Of a stretch of DNA of 64,000 nucleotides, positions 45,721 to 57,515 are shown in pieces. Under the pieces are notes generated by a model. That model saw only the letters and a list, made by a program, of their open reading frames with translations, ran no database searches and had not been told where the DNA came from. The position numbers and the translations under genes are program-made. The first letter of the stretch is position 1. Each line of letters starts with the position of its first letter. Location of the stretch: contig JAOANR010000012.1 in NCBI GenBank assembly GCA_030278955.1, positions 30,875,491 through 30,939,490 of the forward strand. The letters are read 5' to 3'. This DNA is from Hygrophila difformis. Taxonomy: Eukaryota; Streptophyta; Magnoliopsida; Lamiales; Acanthaceae.

Positions 45721-46374
45721 ATTTAGAATGGAGACACCACATTAAATGTTGACTTGGTTGACCACTAATGGTATTAATAATATATATATAGATTAAAGAG
45801 TAGGCAATGCAATCAACCAACTAAAATCTGTTTAATAAGTTTCTTGTCAAACCACCTTAGAAATGTACTCACCCTTCGGTGGACGTCGTAGATCATTGTA
45901 TTGGTTTACGTAAATTATCATACTTATTCCGTTTTCCTATTCGTAAGAGGGTCGAATACATATTTTTAACTATGAATAATTCAAATTTAGTACAAATAAA
46001 ACTACAAAACGAGACTGTAAACACGTGAAATTTATTCGGCACTAAAAATGCGACACGTGCAAATTTAAATATAAATTTAATTATTTTTAGGCATTTTAAA
46101 TAAATTAAATGCTTGAAATAATTATTAATATTTATTGGGCTATTTGGATCCATCAAGCCAAATGGATTTAATTATATTGGGCCAATGTGGACAAGTCCAA
46201 ATGAAAGACCCACAGGCCTATGATCCAATGGACACTTAAAGCAGGCCAGTCCATGGAAATCAGTCAATGTGAACAAGCCCAGATGAAAGGCCCACATGCT
46301 CACTGACCCGATAGAAATGTGGATTGGATCAGCCCACCGATTGGCCCATCATTCACAAACCCTAGGGTTTTTCT

Positions 46375-46384
46375 CTATAAATAG
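46375..46384 (+). promoter_or_regulatory. TATA box of the Retand-like 5' LTR
   Basis: CTATAAATAG lies about 330 bp before the LTR end and matches the plant TATA consensus. It is the likely start region for the element transcript. Confidence 0.75.
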
Positions 46385-46714
46385 AGGCACCATGTCACAT
46401 ATTGGGGTCACTACTTCACTTCCAGACATACATCTTCATACCCTAGTCACTCTCAAGTCTCAAGCACTTGAGATCTACAGCAACAAAACGCTGCAGAAAT
46501 TCCAAGAAGCCGAAGAAGAAGCACAAAAGCATCTCGACGTCTTCAATGTTGGAGGAATCAAAGGAGTAACAGAAGTCGAACACTCATATCGTTTGATCTT
46601 CACATATTTCTTTTAAATTCATTGAAATTCTCTGTAATTGTAGACATTTCTTGTGAAATTAATAAAATTATTTTGCAGTTTCTGTCTACGCATTTTTTTG
46701 CACCATACAGATTT

Positions 46715-46732
46715 TGGCACGCCCAGTGGGAC
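46715..46732 (+). promoter_or_regulatory. Primer binding site of the Retand-like element
   Basis: TGGCACGCCCAGTGGGAC follows the LTR end (ACCATACA at about 46709) by a few bases. Tat-lineage elements have a site of this form. I do not assign the tRNA. Confidence 0.75.
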
Positions 46733-46827
46733 ACTTCTGCCTTTCATCTCCTCCAGACGTCGTCAACGAAATCCAATGGCCTTCAAGGAACACCTCCAAG
46801 AGCAACTCTTCAACATCCGGTGCCGCT

Positions 46828-49373
46828 ATGCCCAATGTCACCACAAGGAACATGAAGAAAGCAATGGAGGCCGCCGATGCTGCGCGCGGAAAAGAAGTTG
46901 ATGCGGATATGCCGCTGCTGGAAGAAGGAAACGACCATAGATCGGGATCTTCCACGCCGTTGTCAAGCCCGCGGGGAGATCAAGAAGAAACATCCGCCCT
47001 GCGTCATGCTGCTGCAATGACAACCCAAGCCAGCACTCTTGAAGAGCAAATGGCCAACCTGACAAAGATCGTGGAAATGCTTGTGAAGAGATCCGAGTTG
47101 CAAGATGCACGCATGGAGCAAATGATGAACGGGCTGGATGGCTCTAACGGCGGCCAAGCGGTGAACAAGCCCGTAGAGATCCGCGACGATGGAGAGACTT
47201 CTCGGCAGGGCGCTTCGGCAAAAGGAAAAGCAACCGCTGACGTCCAAGTCACTCCTGACGGCTTCATCTCGGCTGATCAACTGAAAGAGTTCATCACGGG
47301 AACGCTAAAGGAAGAGGTCTCGGCAGGATCAAAATCCTCCTTGACGTATCTCAAGCCATACAGTGCCCGCATCGACTCACTGAGGATGTCGGCAGGCTAT
47401 CAACCGCCCAAGTTCCAACAGTTCGACGGCAAAGGGAATCCCAAGCAACATATCGCCCATTTCGTAGAGACATGCAACGAAGCGGGTACATTTGGAGATC
47501 ACCTCGTCAAACAGTTCATTCGTTCACTAAAGGGGAATGCGTTCGAATGGTATACCGACTTGGAACACGGCAGCATCGACAGTTGGGATCAACTTGAGCA
47601 AGAGTTTCTGAACCGTTTTTACAGCACACGGCGTACCGTCAGCATGATAGAATTGACGAACACGCAACAATCAAAGGGCGAGCCGGTGATCGACTACATC
47701 AACCGCTGGAGAAGCCTGAGCCTCAACTGCAAGGATCGCTTGTCTGAGACGTCGGCGATTGAGATGTGCATCCAAGGCATGCAATGGGGCCAACGATACA
47801 TCCTGCAAAGCATTCATCCCCGGACATTCGAGGAGCTTGCAACTCGTGCTCACGACATGGAGCTAAGTTTGGCGTCAAGTGGAGCCTATGGTCCGCCCGT
47901 TCAACAAACTCGTACAAACAACCGAGTCGAATGGAAGAAGGGAGGCAAGCCACAGTCGAAGCCACCCACAAAGGATGCGATGGCAACAAGCGCCGCTCTC
48001 GTAAAGGTACGCGGGAAGGAGCCGGTGACAAACGACAAGCCAAAGCCACCACAAGCTCAACGTCAAAAGTCGTCATTGGAAGATAGACGGGCTAAGACGT
48101 ACCCATTCCTTGACTCCGACTTACCAGGCATCTTCGATGACTTGATGAAAGAAAACCTCATCAAGCTACCAAGGATGAAACGTCCCGAGCAAGCTGGGAT
48201 GACCAACGACCCGCTATACTGCAAGTACCACCGTTTGGTGAGCCACACGATCCAAGATTGCTTCGTTTTCAAGGACAAAGTCATGGATCTCGTCAAACAA
48301 GGCAAAATCACCTTGGCAGAGGAAGCAGAGACGGCCAACACCATTTCCATCCAAGTTGGATCGATCGAGATCAAAGTTCCTCACAATTCCACCACGTGCA
48401 ATACCGTCTTCGAAGTTGGGAGCACGTCGAAGCAAGACCACACCAAACAAGTTGTGGATCATTCGCATCTCAACGAATGCATGCTGTCCATCACGTTCAA
48501 TGACGACGACATGCCGATGGAGCTGGAAAATTCGAAGGCTCATAACCGACCATTGTTCGTCGTTGGATACGTGGACAACAAGCGAGTAAACCGCGTCCTG
48601 ATAGACGGGGGTTCTTCCGTCAACATCATGCCACTTCACACCCTGAAGGAATTGGGCATCTCCGAGGAAGAACTATCCAATAGCAAAATGTTGATCCAAG
48701 GCTTCAACCAAGGGGGCAAAAATCCCTTGGTGCAATCCGAGTCCGGCTGCAAATTGATGACATGGCTGCAAGCACGTACTTCCACGTCATTGACGCAAGA
48801 ACATCATACAACATGCTTCTTGGCCGGACATGGATCTATGAAAACGGCGTTGTTCCCTCAACATGGCACCAGTGCTTCAAGTACGTGCACAACGGCGTCG
48901 TCAAAAGGGTTATCGCCGATGACAAACCATTCGCGGTGGCCGAGTCTTATTACGGGGACGCTAAATACTACCTTGATTCGTCCAAAGTTAAGGCACCTTC
49001 GTGCGGGGAAGAAGAACGTAAAGATGATCAACCAGTCCGTGATGATAAGGGAAAATCGATCCTGGAAGAGGCATTCGAGGGGCTTACACTCCCACTAACG
49101 CCCATTGATCCTGGCATGTCGCAGAAAACGGTGAAAATTCAACTCAAAGGTAGTGAGGCACGCCGACTAAAGAACGATAAGGAATTCGGTCCAAAGGCAT
49201 TCAAACTGCTCACCAAGTCTGGATTCAACCCAAATGAGCCATCGCCGTTGGGAAGCTCTCGGACAACAATCGAAGAAAAGGTGACCGGAGTGGACTTGGG
49301 TATGTTGCGGAATTTGACACGGCGCCCCAAGCATCGAAAGCGCCCATATTCGTCAAAGCAGAACAAACAGTGA
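46828..49373 (+). pseudogene. gag-pro: Retand-like gag-protease
   Basis: The likely start is [14 protein letters not shown], as the open frame begins upstream inside the primer site. The gag domain follows ([19 protein letters not shown], then [12 protein letters not shown], then [14 protein letters not shown]). A cysteine/histidine stretch [14 protein letters not shown] precedes the aspartic protease. The protease has [12 protein letters not shown] near 48595-48630. A frameshift lies between about 48735 and 48762; the frame then resumes as [20 protein letters not shown], the second half of the protease. A second frameshift lies near 49330. The protein is therefore not made whole. Confidence 0.9.
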
Positions 49374-50053
49374 AGGCACCGGTTCGTATCGTCATAAAAC
49401 GAGCTACGGTCAATAATGTCACCGAAGAAGAGAGTCAAGGAGATGGCATCTCAAAGGACCAGCGTGAACGGAAGTCGGTATTTGATCGTATCGGTAGCCC
49501 ATCAAAAGAAGAGGAAAAACGAAGTGTCCATGATAGACTTGGCTCAACGGAGACAATCGAGCACAAAGAATCCGTCTTTCGCCGGCTTGGAGCAAACAAA
49601 GAAGTGAAGCCAACTGTTTTCGATAGGCTCGGGGCTGTTGCCAAAGAAGACTCTGCAAAATCCGTCTTCAAAAGGCTAGGTTCTACAAAACGCCAATCAC
49701 AAATCAAAACATCGGCTAGCAAAGAGCGGTCTCTGGCAAAACAAGGGATATTGGACGACCCTAACTACGGCAACGATGTGAGAAGCACCGTACCTTCCCG
49801 CATGAAGCGTCAAGTTGAGTGGACTGTCTCATCCGACGAATGGCTAAAGCTCAAGAAACGAACCATCATCTTCACAAAGCATGACGAAGATGATCAAGCT
49901 GACAAAGTTGACATTCATCATATCACCATTGACTGCGGTGAGCCAAGTGAGGAAGACGCCAACGCAGCGCCGATGCAACTTGAGGAAGAAATCAAGGTCA
50001 CTGTGGATGAACTCTGTGAAGTGAACTTAGGAGATGAGAAAGATCTTCGATGA
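49370..50053 (+). pseudogene. Retand-like protease-RT linker with SVFxRLG repeats
   Basis: This 227-codon frame carries five copies of S/T-V-F/H-D/R/K-R-L/I-G spaced 15-18 residues: SVFDRIG, SVHDRLG, SVFRRLG, TVFDRLG, SVFKRLG. The following part (WTVSSDEWLKLKKRTIIFT) leads toward the reverse transcriptase. The role of the repeats is unknown. The frame ends at the RT deletion. Confidence 0.8.
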
Positions 50054-50823
50054 CATGCTGCACAACTTGGTTGAATGCTACGTCGACGATCTCGTAGTAA
50101 AGACCAAGGAACGAGTCAATCATCTACAAGACTTGAGGACTGTGTTCGAACGCCTTCGCAAGCATCAACTGAAGATGAATCCATTGAAGTGCGCATTTGG
50201 CGTGTCCTCTGGAAAATTCCTTGGCTTTGTCGTACGGAATCACGGAATTGAAATCGAGCAAGCCAAAATTGACGCAATCTTGAGGATGCCGGAGCCACGG
50301 GATATCCACGAGTTGAAGAGCCTTCAAGGTAAGCTCGCATACATCCGGAGGTTCATTTCCAATCTTGCTGGAAGATGTCAACCGTTCAGCAAGCTCATGA
50401 AAAAGGGTATTCCGTTCGAGTGGGATGACTCCTGCAAGAAAGCGTTCGACAACATCAAAGCATATCTGATGAAGCCGCCAGTGCTAGCTGCTCCAGTGAT
50501 CGGACGACCATTGATCCTGTATGTAGCTGCCCAAGAAAACTCTGTCGGCGCCTTGCTAGCTCAAGAAAATGATGGGGCAAGGAGAACGCGCTCTACTATC
50601 TAAGTCGGATGATGACGAGCTCAAGTTCCGTCCAATCAAAAAGCTTTGTTTAGCATTGGTCTTCGCCATCCGCAAACTGAAGCATTACTTCCAAGCTCAC
50701 ACGGTACATCTTGTATCCAAAGCAAATCCTCTCAAGCATGTGTTGTCTCAATCTGCTCTCTCTGAAAGACTTTCACGATGGTACTTGTTGTTTCAACAGT
50801 TCGAGATCGTTTACGTACCATAA
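50034..50823 (+). pseudogene. Retand-like reverse transcriptase (truncated) and start of RNase H
   Basis: The frame begins abruptly at MRKIFDDMLHNLVECYVDD, just ahead of the catalytic YVDD. The fingers and most of the palm, several hundred bases in relatives, are missing. The thumb (FLGFVVRNHGIEI) and the connection to the Ty3 RNase H (FDNIKAYLMKPPVLAAP, then LYVAAQENSVGALLAQE) follow. A frame change at about 50570-50600 is followed by KLCLALVFAIRKLKHYF. The frame ends at TAA (50821), where relatives have a Gln codon. Confidence 0.9.
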
Positions 50824-51384
50824 AAGGCTATCAAAGGACAAGCCCTGGCCGAATTCTTAGCTGATCATCCGATACCTGCTGAATGGGATCTCTCTGACGA
50901 CCTTCTGGACGAAGATGTGATGTTAACTGAAGCTGGACAACCATGGAAAATGTACTTCGATGGAGCTGCCCACAAGGAAGGAGCTGGAGTAGGAATCGTC
51001 TTCGTCACTCCGACGGGTGAGATCTTACCTCATTCAATTACCCTCACTAGCAATTGCTCCAATAACGTTGCTGAATATCAAGCCCTGATCTTGGGACTCG
51101 AAATGGCAGTCGACACCAAGCAACTACACCTTCAAGTCTACGGCGACTCCAAGTTAATAGTCAACCAGCTACTTGGCGAATATGAAGTCAAGAAGCCGGA
51201 TCTGGTGCCATATCACAAATACGCACGTAGACTGATGGCATATCTCCGTGATGTGACGATTGAACATGTCCCTAGAAGCCAAAATCGGCAAGCTGACTCC
51301 CTTGCAAAGTTGGCGTCAACGCTTGCCTCTCCAGAAGACAAGATGTGTATCACGTTGACTAAGGGATGGGTCTCCGGTTTTTGA
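50824..51384 (+). pseudogene. Second RNase H domain of Retand-like pol
   Basis: Directly after the nonsense codon the same frame reads KAIKGQALAEFLADHP, then a cellular-type RNase H. Its acidic sites are all visible: YFDGAAHKEGAG (D), AEYQALILGLEMA (E), VYGDSKLIVNQL (D) and NRQADSLAKLA (D). A second RNase H of this type is a Tat-lineage trait. A one-base frame change near 51370 separates it from integrase. Confidence 0.88.
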
Positions 51385-52693
51385 AGACGATGAGGAGTTC
51401 GACGAGAATACGGCCGTTGAAGTGTTTGAAATCGACGAAGAAGAAGATTGGAGGCAGCCTTTGGTAGACTACTTGCAGCATCAGAAGTTACCCGAGGATC
51501 CGAGGAAAAAGGTTGATATCCGAAGACGTGCTGCCCGATTCTTCTACTTTAATGGCACCTTGTATAGAAGGTCGTTCGAAGGGGTTCTACTCCGTTGTTT
51601 GGGCTCCACCGAAGCTGTTCAAGCATTGGAAGAAGTACATGCTGGGATTTGCGGCGCACACCAATCGGGGCCGAAGCTACATTTCCGCATAAAGAGAATG
51701 GGATACTATTGGCCGACGATGGTTAGAGACTGCATGGAGTTCGCTCGAAAATGCCAAGCCTGCCAATTTCACGCCAACTTCATCCACCAACCTCCTGAGC
51801 CATTGCATCCAACTGTGGCATCATGGCCGTTTGACGCATGGGGCATGGATATCGTTGGACCGCTGCCAAAGTCTTCCGGGGGGCATGGCTATATCCTTGC
51901 TGCTACGGATTACTTCTCCAAGTGGGCTGAAGCTGCACCCTTTAGAGAAGTCAAAGGGGAACATGTTGCTAGTTTCATCCGAATCAATATCATCTACCGT
52001 TATGGCGTCCCGCGTTACATCATGACAGACAACGGACGATCATTTGTCAACAGCACCATCACCAAGTTGTGTGAGAAGTTTGGATTTACTCAGCGAAAGA
52101 GTTCTGCATATTACCCGCCGGCAAATGGACTGGTAGAGGCCTTCAACAAAACCTTATGCGGTTTATTGAAGAAAGTGGTCTCCAAGTCAAAACGGGATTG
52201 GCATGAGAGAATCAACGAAGCTTTATGGGCATATCGAACAACTTTCCGCACACCCACCAAGGCAACGCCATACTCGTTGGTCTATGGAGTGGAAGCCGTG
52301 TTGCCGCTGGAAACCCAAATCCCGTCGTTAAGAGTCGCCATCCAAGAAGGACTCACTGAAGAAGACAACGCCCGACTGCGTTTGGAAGAATTGGAAGCCC
52401 TTGATGAAAGAAGGCTCGAAGCACAACAAAGGTTGGAATGCTACCAAGCCCGCCTCTCCAAGTTCTACAACAAGAAAGTCAAGGCACGCTCGTTCCAAGT
52501 TGGAGATCTCGTCCTCGCCATCCGGAGACCCATTGTCATCAACTACCGCAGTGGGAACAAGTTCACCTCCAAATGGGATGGACCATACGTCATCACGGAA
52601 GTCTTCACAAACGGAGCCTACATGATGATTGATAACGATGGAGTGAGCGTCGGACCGATAAACAAACGGTTCTTGAAGAAGTTCTACGCTTGA
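51385..52693 (+). pseudogene. Retand-like integrase
   Basis: Integrase joins element DNA to the host genome. In the 423-codon frame from 51422, the zinc-binding HHCC is H73, H80, C111 and C114. The catalytic core shows D143 (WGMDIVGPL), D203 (IMTDNGRSF) and E239 (NGLVEAFNKTL), with 35 residues between the last two, as required. The C-terminal part (FQVGDLVLAIRR, then KFTSKWDGPYVITEVF) is complete. The domain itself is intact, but it is cut off from the upstream polyprotein by a frameshift. Confidence 0.92.
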
Positions 52694-52837
52694 AGAATGG
52701 ACAAGGAAAATGCTCCTTGACGCACGAGCCTAAACTGCACGTCACAAAAAAAAAATGCAAAAAAAAAATGTAATACTCCTGGCCCGCAAGAGTATAAACT
52801 GTGTACGGCTCAAAATAAACAAATTCAATTTGTTTTG

Positions 52838-52890
52838 AACTACGTAATGGCTTGATCCCTTCACAGGGTACGCAGGCAACTTGGAAATCA
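52838..52890 (+). other. Conserved 3' region motif of the Retand-like element
   Basis: GAACTACGTAATGGCTTGAT...CAGGGTACGCAGGCAACTTGG lies about 145 bp after the integrase stop. It matches the gag-only array element on its own strand in about 48 of 51 positions, although the two elements differ in gag and primer site. Confidence 0.9.
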
Positions 52891-53384
52891 TTTTTCTAAG
52901 TTCAGTCATAAACAAAAAAAAAATCAATCAAGTAATTGGATTAATTATGTTGGTTCATTACTTGATGGAAAAAATGTAGTTGGATTAAATTTGATCCATT
53001 ACTTACAAAAAAAAAATAAAAAATAAAAAAAAATGGGTTGATTAAATTTAATCCATTACTTGATAGAATAAATTTGAGCATATGAGTTAAATTCAACACA
53101 TTGCTTAAAAAAATGTTGAATGGATTTATTAAATTAATCCATCACTTGGTTTGGAGAAGTTATGGCTACATGCACTAAAGCACTTAATTTTAATTAAAGT
53201 GTTTTAGTATTCAAATTTGAAGGATGGTGTAAAGTTTTGCATCGAGGCTTGCAAGTGCATTCATGATGTAAATAATGAAGAAATGAGAGCTTTATTTCAC
53301 CAGGGGATCAAGATACAAATTCCATGTGAACTAAGCAATGAAGAATGCGAAAAACAAAGAATAAATAACAAAAGAATGATGAAG

Positions 53385-56200
53385 CTAGTAAGGTTGTAGA
53401 TGTAGCAACTCCTTTCGGGACCTCTTGAAAGCCGTTTCCATCATCTTCAAGTTGGCGGAATCTTCGGCGGATGGGCCTGGGGAATTCTTGATCTTCAAAA
53501 CAACCGCCTCTTGAGATGCGCGAGCCTCGCTAAGAACTTGCTCCTCTCCTGTAGCTCGCTGAAGAGATGACTCCACTTCGACCATTTGTTTCTTCAACTC
53601 TTCTAATTTGGCGCCCAACACTTTAACTTCTTCCGTCTTGGCTTGCAACTCACCATCTCTCTTGGCCAGCTCCGCTTCGGCTAGTTGCAACGACTCTTGC
53701 GACTCCACCCTCGTACGCAAATCCTGAAGCATCGTGGCCCCATCGAAGAAACGGTGTAATGATAACTCCAGCCGAGATGTGTCCTGCTTGCAATCCCTCA
53801 TGGAGCCAAGAAACTCATCCGCTGCAGCTCGACCCCTCGCAAGCTTCTCCAAAGGCGCATCCTTAATTATGTCTCTCACTATCTCCCAATAATAGTCCAT
53901 TACCTTCCAGCTTGCTCGCCTCTTCATTTCATCAGGGGTAATAATAGTTGTTGCAGGAGTAGCCTTCTCCAAGGGACGCACTGCCGGAGATGCTGAGTGG
54001 GCAATAGGATCGGCCGTTGCTAAAGGAAGGGCGGGTGATGGCACTACATCTGCTCGAGGGACGCGCGGGGCACGTGTCAAGGGTATAGGAACACTGGCAC
54101 TGCTTTCTGCATCATCATCACCATCATCGGGCGCCGATGTGCTGCCCAAGCCCACAACCTGAAAGGAAACAGGGAAAGCATAAGTACAAGCGAAGAAACC
54201 AAAGAAAGACAAAATCAAGGAATAGAACAAAGACATCAAAACTTTCATTTAAAAGTCCTGTTAAAGGTGCTTCTTCCTCAAAAATGCATGAAGGGATACT
54301 AAGATGGTCTAAGTTAAAAACCTCATCCCTCCCTTCATCAGAAAAAGATAAAGCGGAAATTACTTCTTTGTTTTTCAACAGAGGTTGTGCCGGAGAACGC
54401 ACTACGTTTAGGGCAAAGTTGGGCGATAGTGCTTCATCATTGCTAACACGGACGGCGGAGTTCGAATTGTTGCTAGGCGGATCATGACAGCGGGACCACC
54501 ACTTGGCATAATCACGGGTTGTCGAAAGAATGGAACCCGATACACCAGGATATGTAAGAGACGCCTTCGTGAGAAATTGGGTGCTCACCAACCATAACCG
54601 GTATAACTCGCTCGGATCTCCAGAAAGGATCTCTTCCTTCAATGGCCCCGGGATGTGCTGACAAAACCCGAATCTCCGGCTAAAACGATGTGGATTGTAT
54701 GCCTCAACAATGCAAGAAGACCCGCATCTAAACGTCAAGTAAGCCGAACGTACACAAATGAGAAGATCCCTTCTAGAGGAATTGATAAGGAACTCATTGT
54801 CATGAAAGGTGAAAGGAGCCGTCACAGTGGTGAATCGAAAGCACAGTAAAGAAGAAGGTGAGATGTTGGTAAACAATCTCTGGGCGGTAGTATACCTGAT
54901 ACGTCTAAAGGCATCTACACCCGAAAACCCCACCATGGGCGGGTTCCCCGCAACCTCCAGCCAATCATGGGTCGGAAAGTGTCCCGCGAGCCACGGATAA
55001 ACAAAGTGAAGAGGAAAAACCGCATTGCACTGCTTCAAGTCAGTGGACGTGCATATCATCCTCAAGCCTCGGTATATGCTCGCCAACACGGGGATAGCCA
55101 AGGAAAACTGTGTGCCACGCGCCATGCGACTGGCAACTCGAAAGACAGATGGTCGAACCATGCCTACACGGCCATGGGGAAGCGCAAATCCACAAATCCA
55201 AGCAGAAATGAATGCTGCTAGATAGAGCTCATCACGGTAAGCAACTTCCACGCCTAGAAAATCCATAGTGCCACTAACAGGCTCTTGCAGTTGCATTCTG
55301 ATTATAGTCCCACTTGGGATGGACGGCTTCTTAGGTGCCCTCGCCCTCTTCTTTTGAGGCTGAAGTGTCGGGCTAGAATATTTCCTGCCTTTCCCGAACC
55401 AAAACTCCACCCATGCCGCAATGGAGACCGCCTTATCCTTCTTGCAGATCGAGTGGTATGCCAAAAACAGATATCTGCAAGCAAAGGAAAATTAGTCAAA
55501 AAGGAAGAGGGAAACAAAATAAAAAACAAAGAAGAGAGACCGAAATGATAATTGGACCGTACTTGCAGCTAGCTGGGGTTTGGTCGTTCCCATAGCTCAA
55601 AGACTTGTCACTCGGTACAGCTTCGTCATAAAACTCACCCTGTAGGGGAAGCCTAACCAGCTCATGGATATCCCACAACGAAGGTGAAAGCTCACCAATG
55701 GGAGTACATAAGGTGTTCGTGCTTGGACGCCACCGTTCAAGAAATGCGCGAAGTACTCCTTTGCTGCAGTAATACATGAAGAGTGAAGCCTGTACACCGT
55801 CATAGATCTGTGCACGCCTCAAATGCTGCTTGTGGTGCCAAAGCACATGCTCAGTCCACTCCCAATAGCCTGGGTAGAAACAAAACATGCCGAACATAGA
55901 GTCTGGGAAATTGGTATCAGTGCTGAGATCCGGGACCGCGTTCGAGTAAAATGGCTCGAGCTCACGGCTACCCAATCTGTGAAGAGTAGATCGAAGTGAA
56001 AGGGCAATCTCCTCGCCTTCTGATCCATCCGCTCGCACAATTTTCCATACAGACCTGCGAGTCCAATGCTCCGGGTGTTCAACATTAACCCTTGAACGAG
56101 GTGGTGTCACTGGAGTGTCGATAAGGATGCGAGTCTGGGTATCCTTATCACGACCAACTATAAGATGATCCCCGTCACTCCGGATAAATTGTTTAGACAT
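53385..56200 (-). CDS. Antisense three-exon plant-mobile-domain gene
   Basis: On the strand opposite pol, exons 56200-55563, 55474-54235 and 54158-53385 join in frame to 883 codons with no stop. Exon 1 starts MSKQFIRSDGDHLIVGRDKD and holds the plant mobile domain (LRAFLERWRPSTNTLC, then GELSPSLWDIHELVRLPLQG). The domain continues into exon 2 (YLFLAYHSICKKDKAVSIAA). Exon 3 is rich in acidic and small residues, then a likely coiled coil (about 90 residues from LQLAEAELAKRDGEL). Introns are 88 and 76 nt; the first is GT-AG with a TTTGCTTGCAG acceptor, the second uses a weaker donor, GAT-GTCTTT. Tat elements are known to carry such antisense ORFs. Function is unknown. Confidence 0.8.
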
Positions 56201-56400
56201 GACGCCACTGCAAAACAAAAAAAACCAGGAAAATCGGTTATCTTCTAAGAAAATGGGGTTATTTCCACGAAAAAAGAAAAGGTGAAAAAAAAAGAAAGAA
56301 AGAGGAAAAAAAATACATTTGCAAGATAAATGCGATGACATGAAAAAAAAAATATTGCAAGATGAATGCAATAAATAAATAAAGAAAAATGCATGTCAAT

Positions 56401-57135
56401 TTTGGGAATTAATTTTAGGTTCATGTTAAATTTTTGGACCTAGAGTTAAATTTCCACGAAATCAAATTTTGGGCACTACAAAAAGTGAATATTTACATGT
56501 AAACAAATACTACATGTTAAATATTGATTTTAAGTTCATTATTAAATTATGGACTTAAGATTAAATATTTTGAGACCTATCCTCAAAATGCCAAATATGT
56601 TGAAGTCAAAATTTGGTCTTCCAAAATTTAGGGCTTAAATCCTAAGGTTTAGAATACTTGGGGGCAAAATTTAATTACTAAAGATTTGGGGCCAAGAATT
56701 CTAAGGTTTTTAAGTGTTGGGGTTAAAGTGGAATAACAAGAAAATTTTTGTCTTCTCCCCCAAATTGAAGAACGCAGCCCCATTCTTTTTCTTTCTTCTT
56801 CTTCCCTCAAATTTCAAATCTGCATAGACTCCACCCTTCCCCAACCAAGCCAACTCCGGCGGCCTGAAGAACCCGGACGAACGGCGGCGGCGAGCAGCAA
56901 GCGACGACCAGCGGAGGCGTCCAGCAAGGCGGCGCCGGCGATTCAAGATGGCAGCAGCAGCAATCCGGCGACAGCAGTTTCGCGGTGGAGCAGCGGCGGC
57001 GCTCTCTCTCTTCTCGGCGACTGATAGTGTGAATTTTGTGTTTGTTAATGATATATAGTTTGGATGATTTTATGGTGATTTTGGTAGCACTTTACTCTTG
57101 TTGTGTTTGTTTTGTTGTTTGTAGGAAAATGGCAT
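56401..57135. other. AT-rich then GC-rich interval between the two Gypsy elements
   Basis: 56400-56720 is AT-rich with no feature. 56780-57025 is GC-rich with CGGCGG runs, and its open frame on the minus strand looks like composition only. The interval may hold the 3' end of the Retand-like element and the 5' LTR start of the Athila-like one. I could not find matching LTR pairs. Confidence 0.35.
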
Positions 57136-57136
57136 A

Positions 57137-57515
57137 GCAATGGAATAATTAGAGCAAAGTGGAAGAAAGAAAGAAAGAAAATGACATGCAACCATGACTT
57201 CCGTAGTCATGGCCATGACTAGTAGAAGACCCAAGTCCATGGGCCCAAGCCACTACATAATTGAAGAAATGGACATTGAGTAGGAGAAGAAAATGAAAGA
57301 AAAGAACAAAAAGAATAGGAGAAGAAAAAAAGAGAAAAGAACAAAGATTGAAAGGGATGGGCAAGAAAAGAAAAAAAGGAAGAAAGGGACACATCAACAA
57401 ACAAGGAAGAAGAAAGAAATAAAAAGAGAAGAAAGAAGAGGAGGGTGGAAATTAACAAGAAAAGAGAGGATGAAAGGAAGAGAAGGAGGATAGCAAGAAG
57501 AAGAAGAAGCTCTAA
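57137..57515 (+). repeat. Near-homopurine tract
   Basis: From about 57265 to 57512 the plus strand is almost only A and G (AAGAAAGAAG, AGGAGAAG and similar), with few pyrimidines. It probably lies in the Athila 5' LTR or leader. The perfect palindrome TAGTCATGGCCATGACTA sits at 57204-57221. Confidence 0.8.

Larger units (their letters stand above)
42503..45792 (-). mobile_element. Non-autonomous Helitron, 3290 bp
   Basis: On the minus strand the 5' end is TCTATATATATATT (45792 leftward) and the 3' end is CTAG at 42503-42506. A 3' hairpin with stem CCCGTCGA/TCGACGGG lies at 42514-42532, seven bases inside the CTAG. The bases just outside are A before TC and T after CTAG, the AT target of Helitrons, with no target duplication. 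No Rep or helicase sequence was seen inside, so it would need proteins from another Helitron. Confidence 0.78.
46016..56400 (+). mobile_element. Retand-like (Tat lineage) Gypsy element, defective
   Basis: Order on the plus strand: LTR promoter (TATA at 46375), primer site (46715), gag-protease, SVFxRLG-repeat linker, truncated reverse transcriptase, RNase H, integrase, conserved 3' motif, then a gene on the opposite strand. This is the layout of Tat/Retand elements. The left LTR edge is uncertain; 46016 is the first plausible TG start. No 3' LTR was found before the Athila-type sequence. pol has frameshifts, a nonsense codon and an internal deletion, so the element cannot move itself. Confidence 0.85.

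Noticed and set aside
46296..46616. 106-codon frame in the Retand-like LTR
   Set aside because: It starts upstream of the TATA box, lies within the LTR/leader, and has no domain.
48258..48589. Alternative-frame proteins over the Retand-like gag-protease
   Set aside because: The main frame carries the protease active site and gag homology. The others are shadows.
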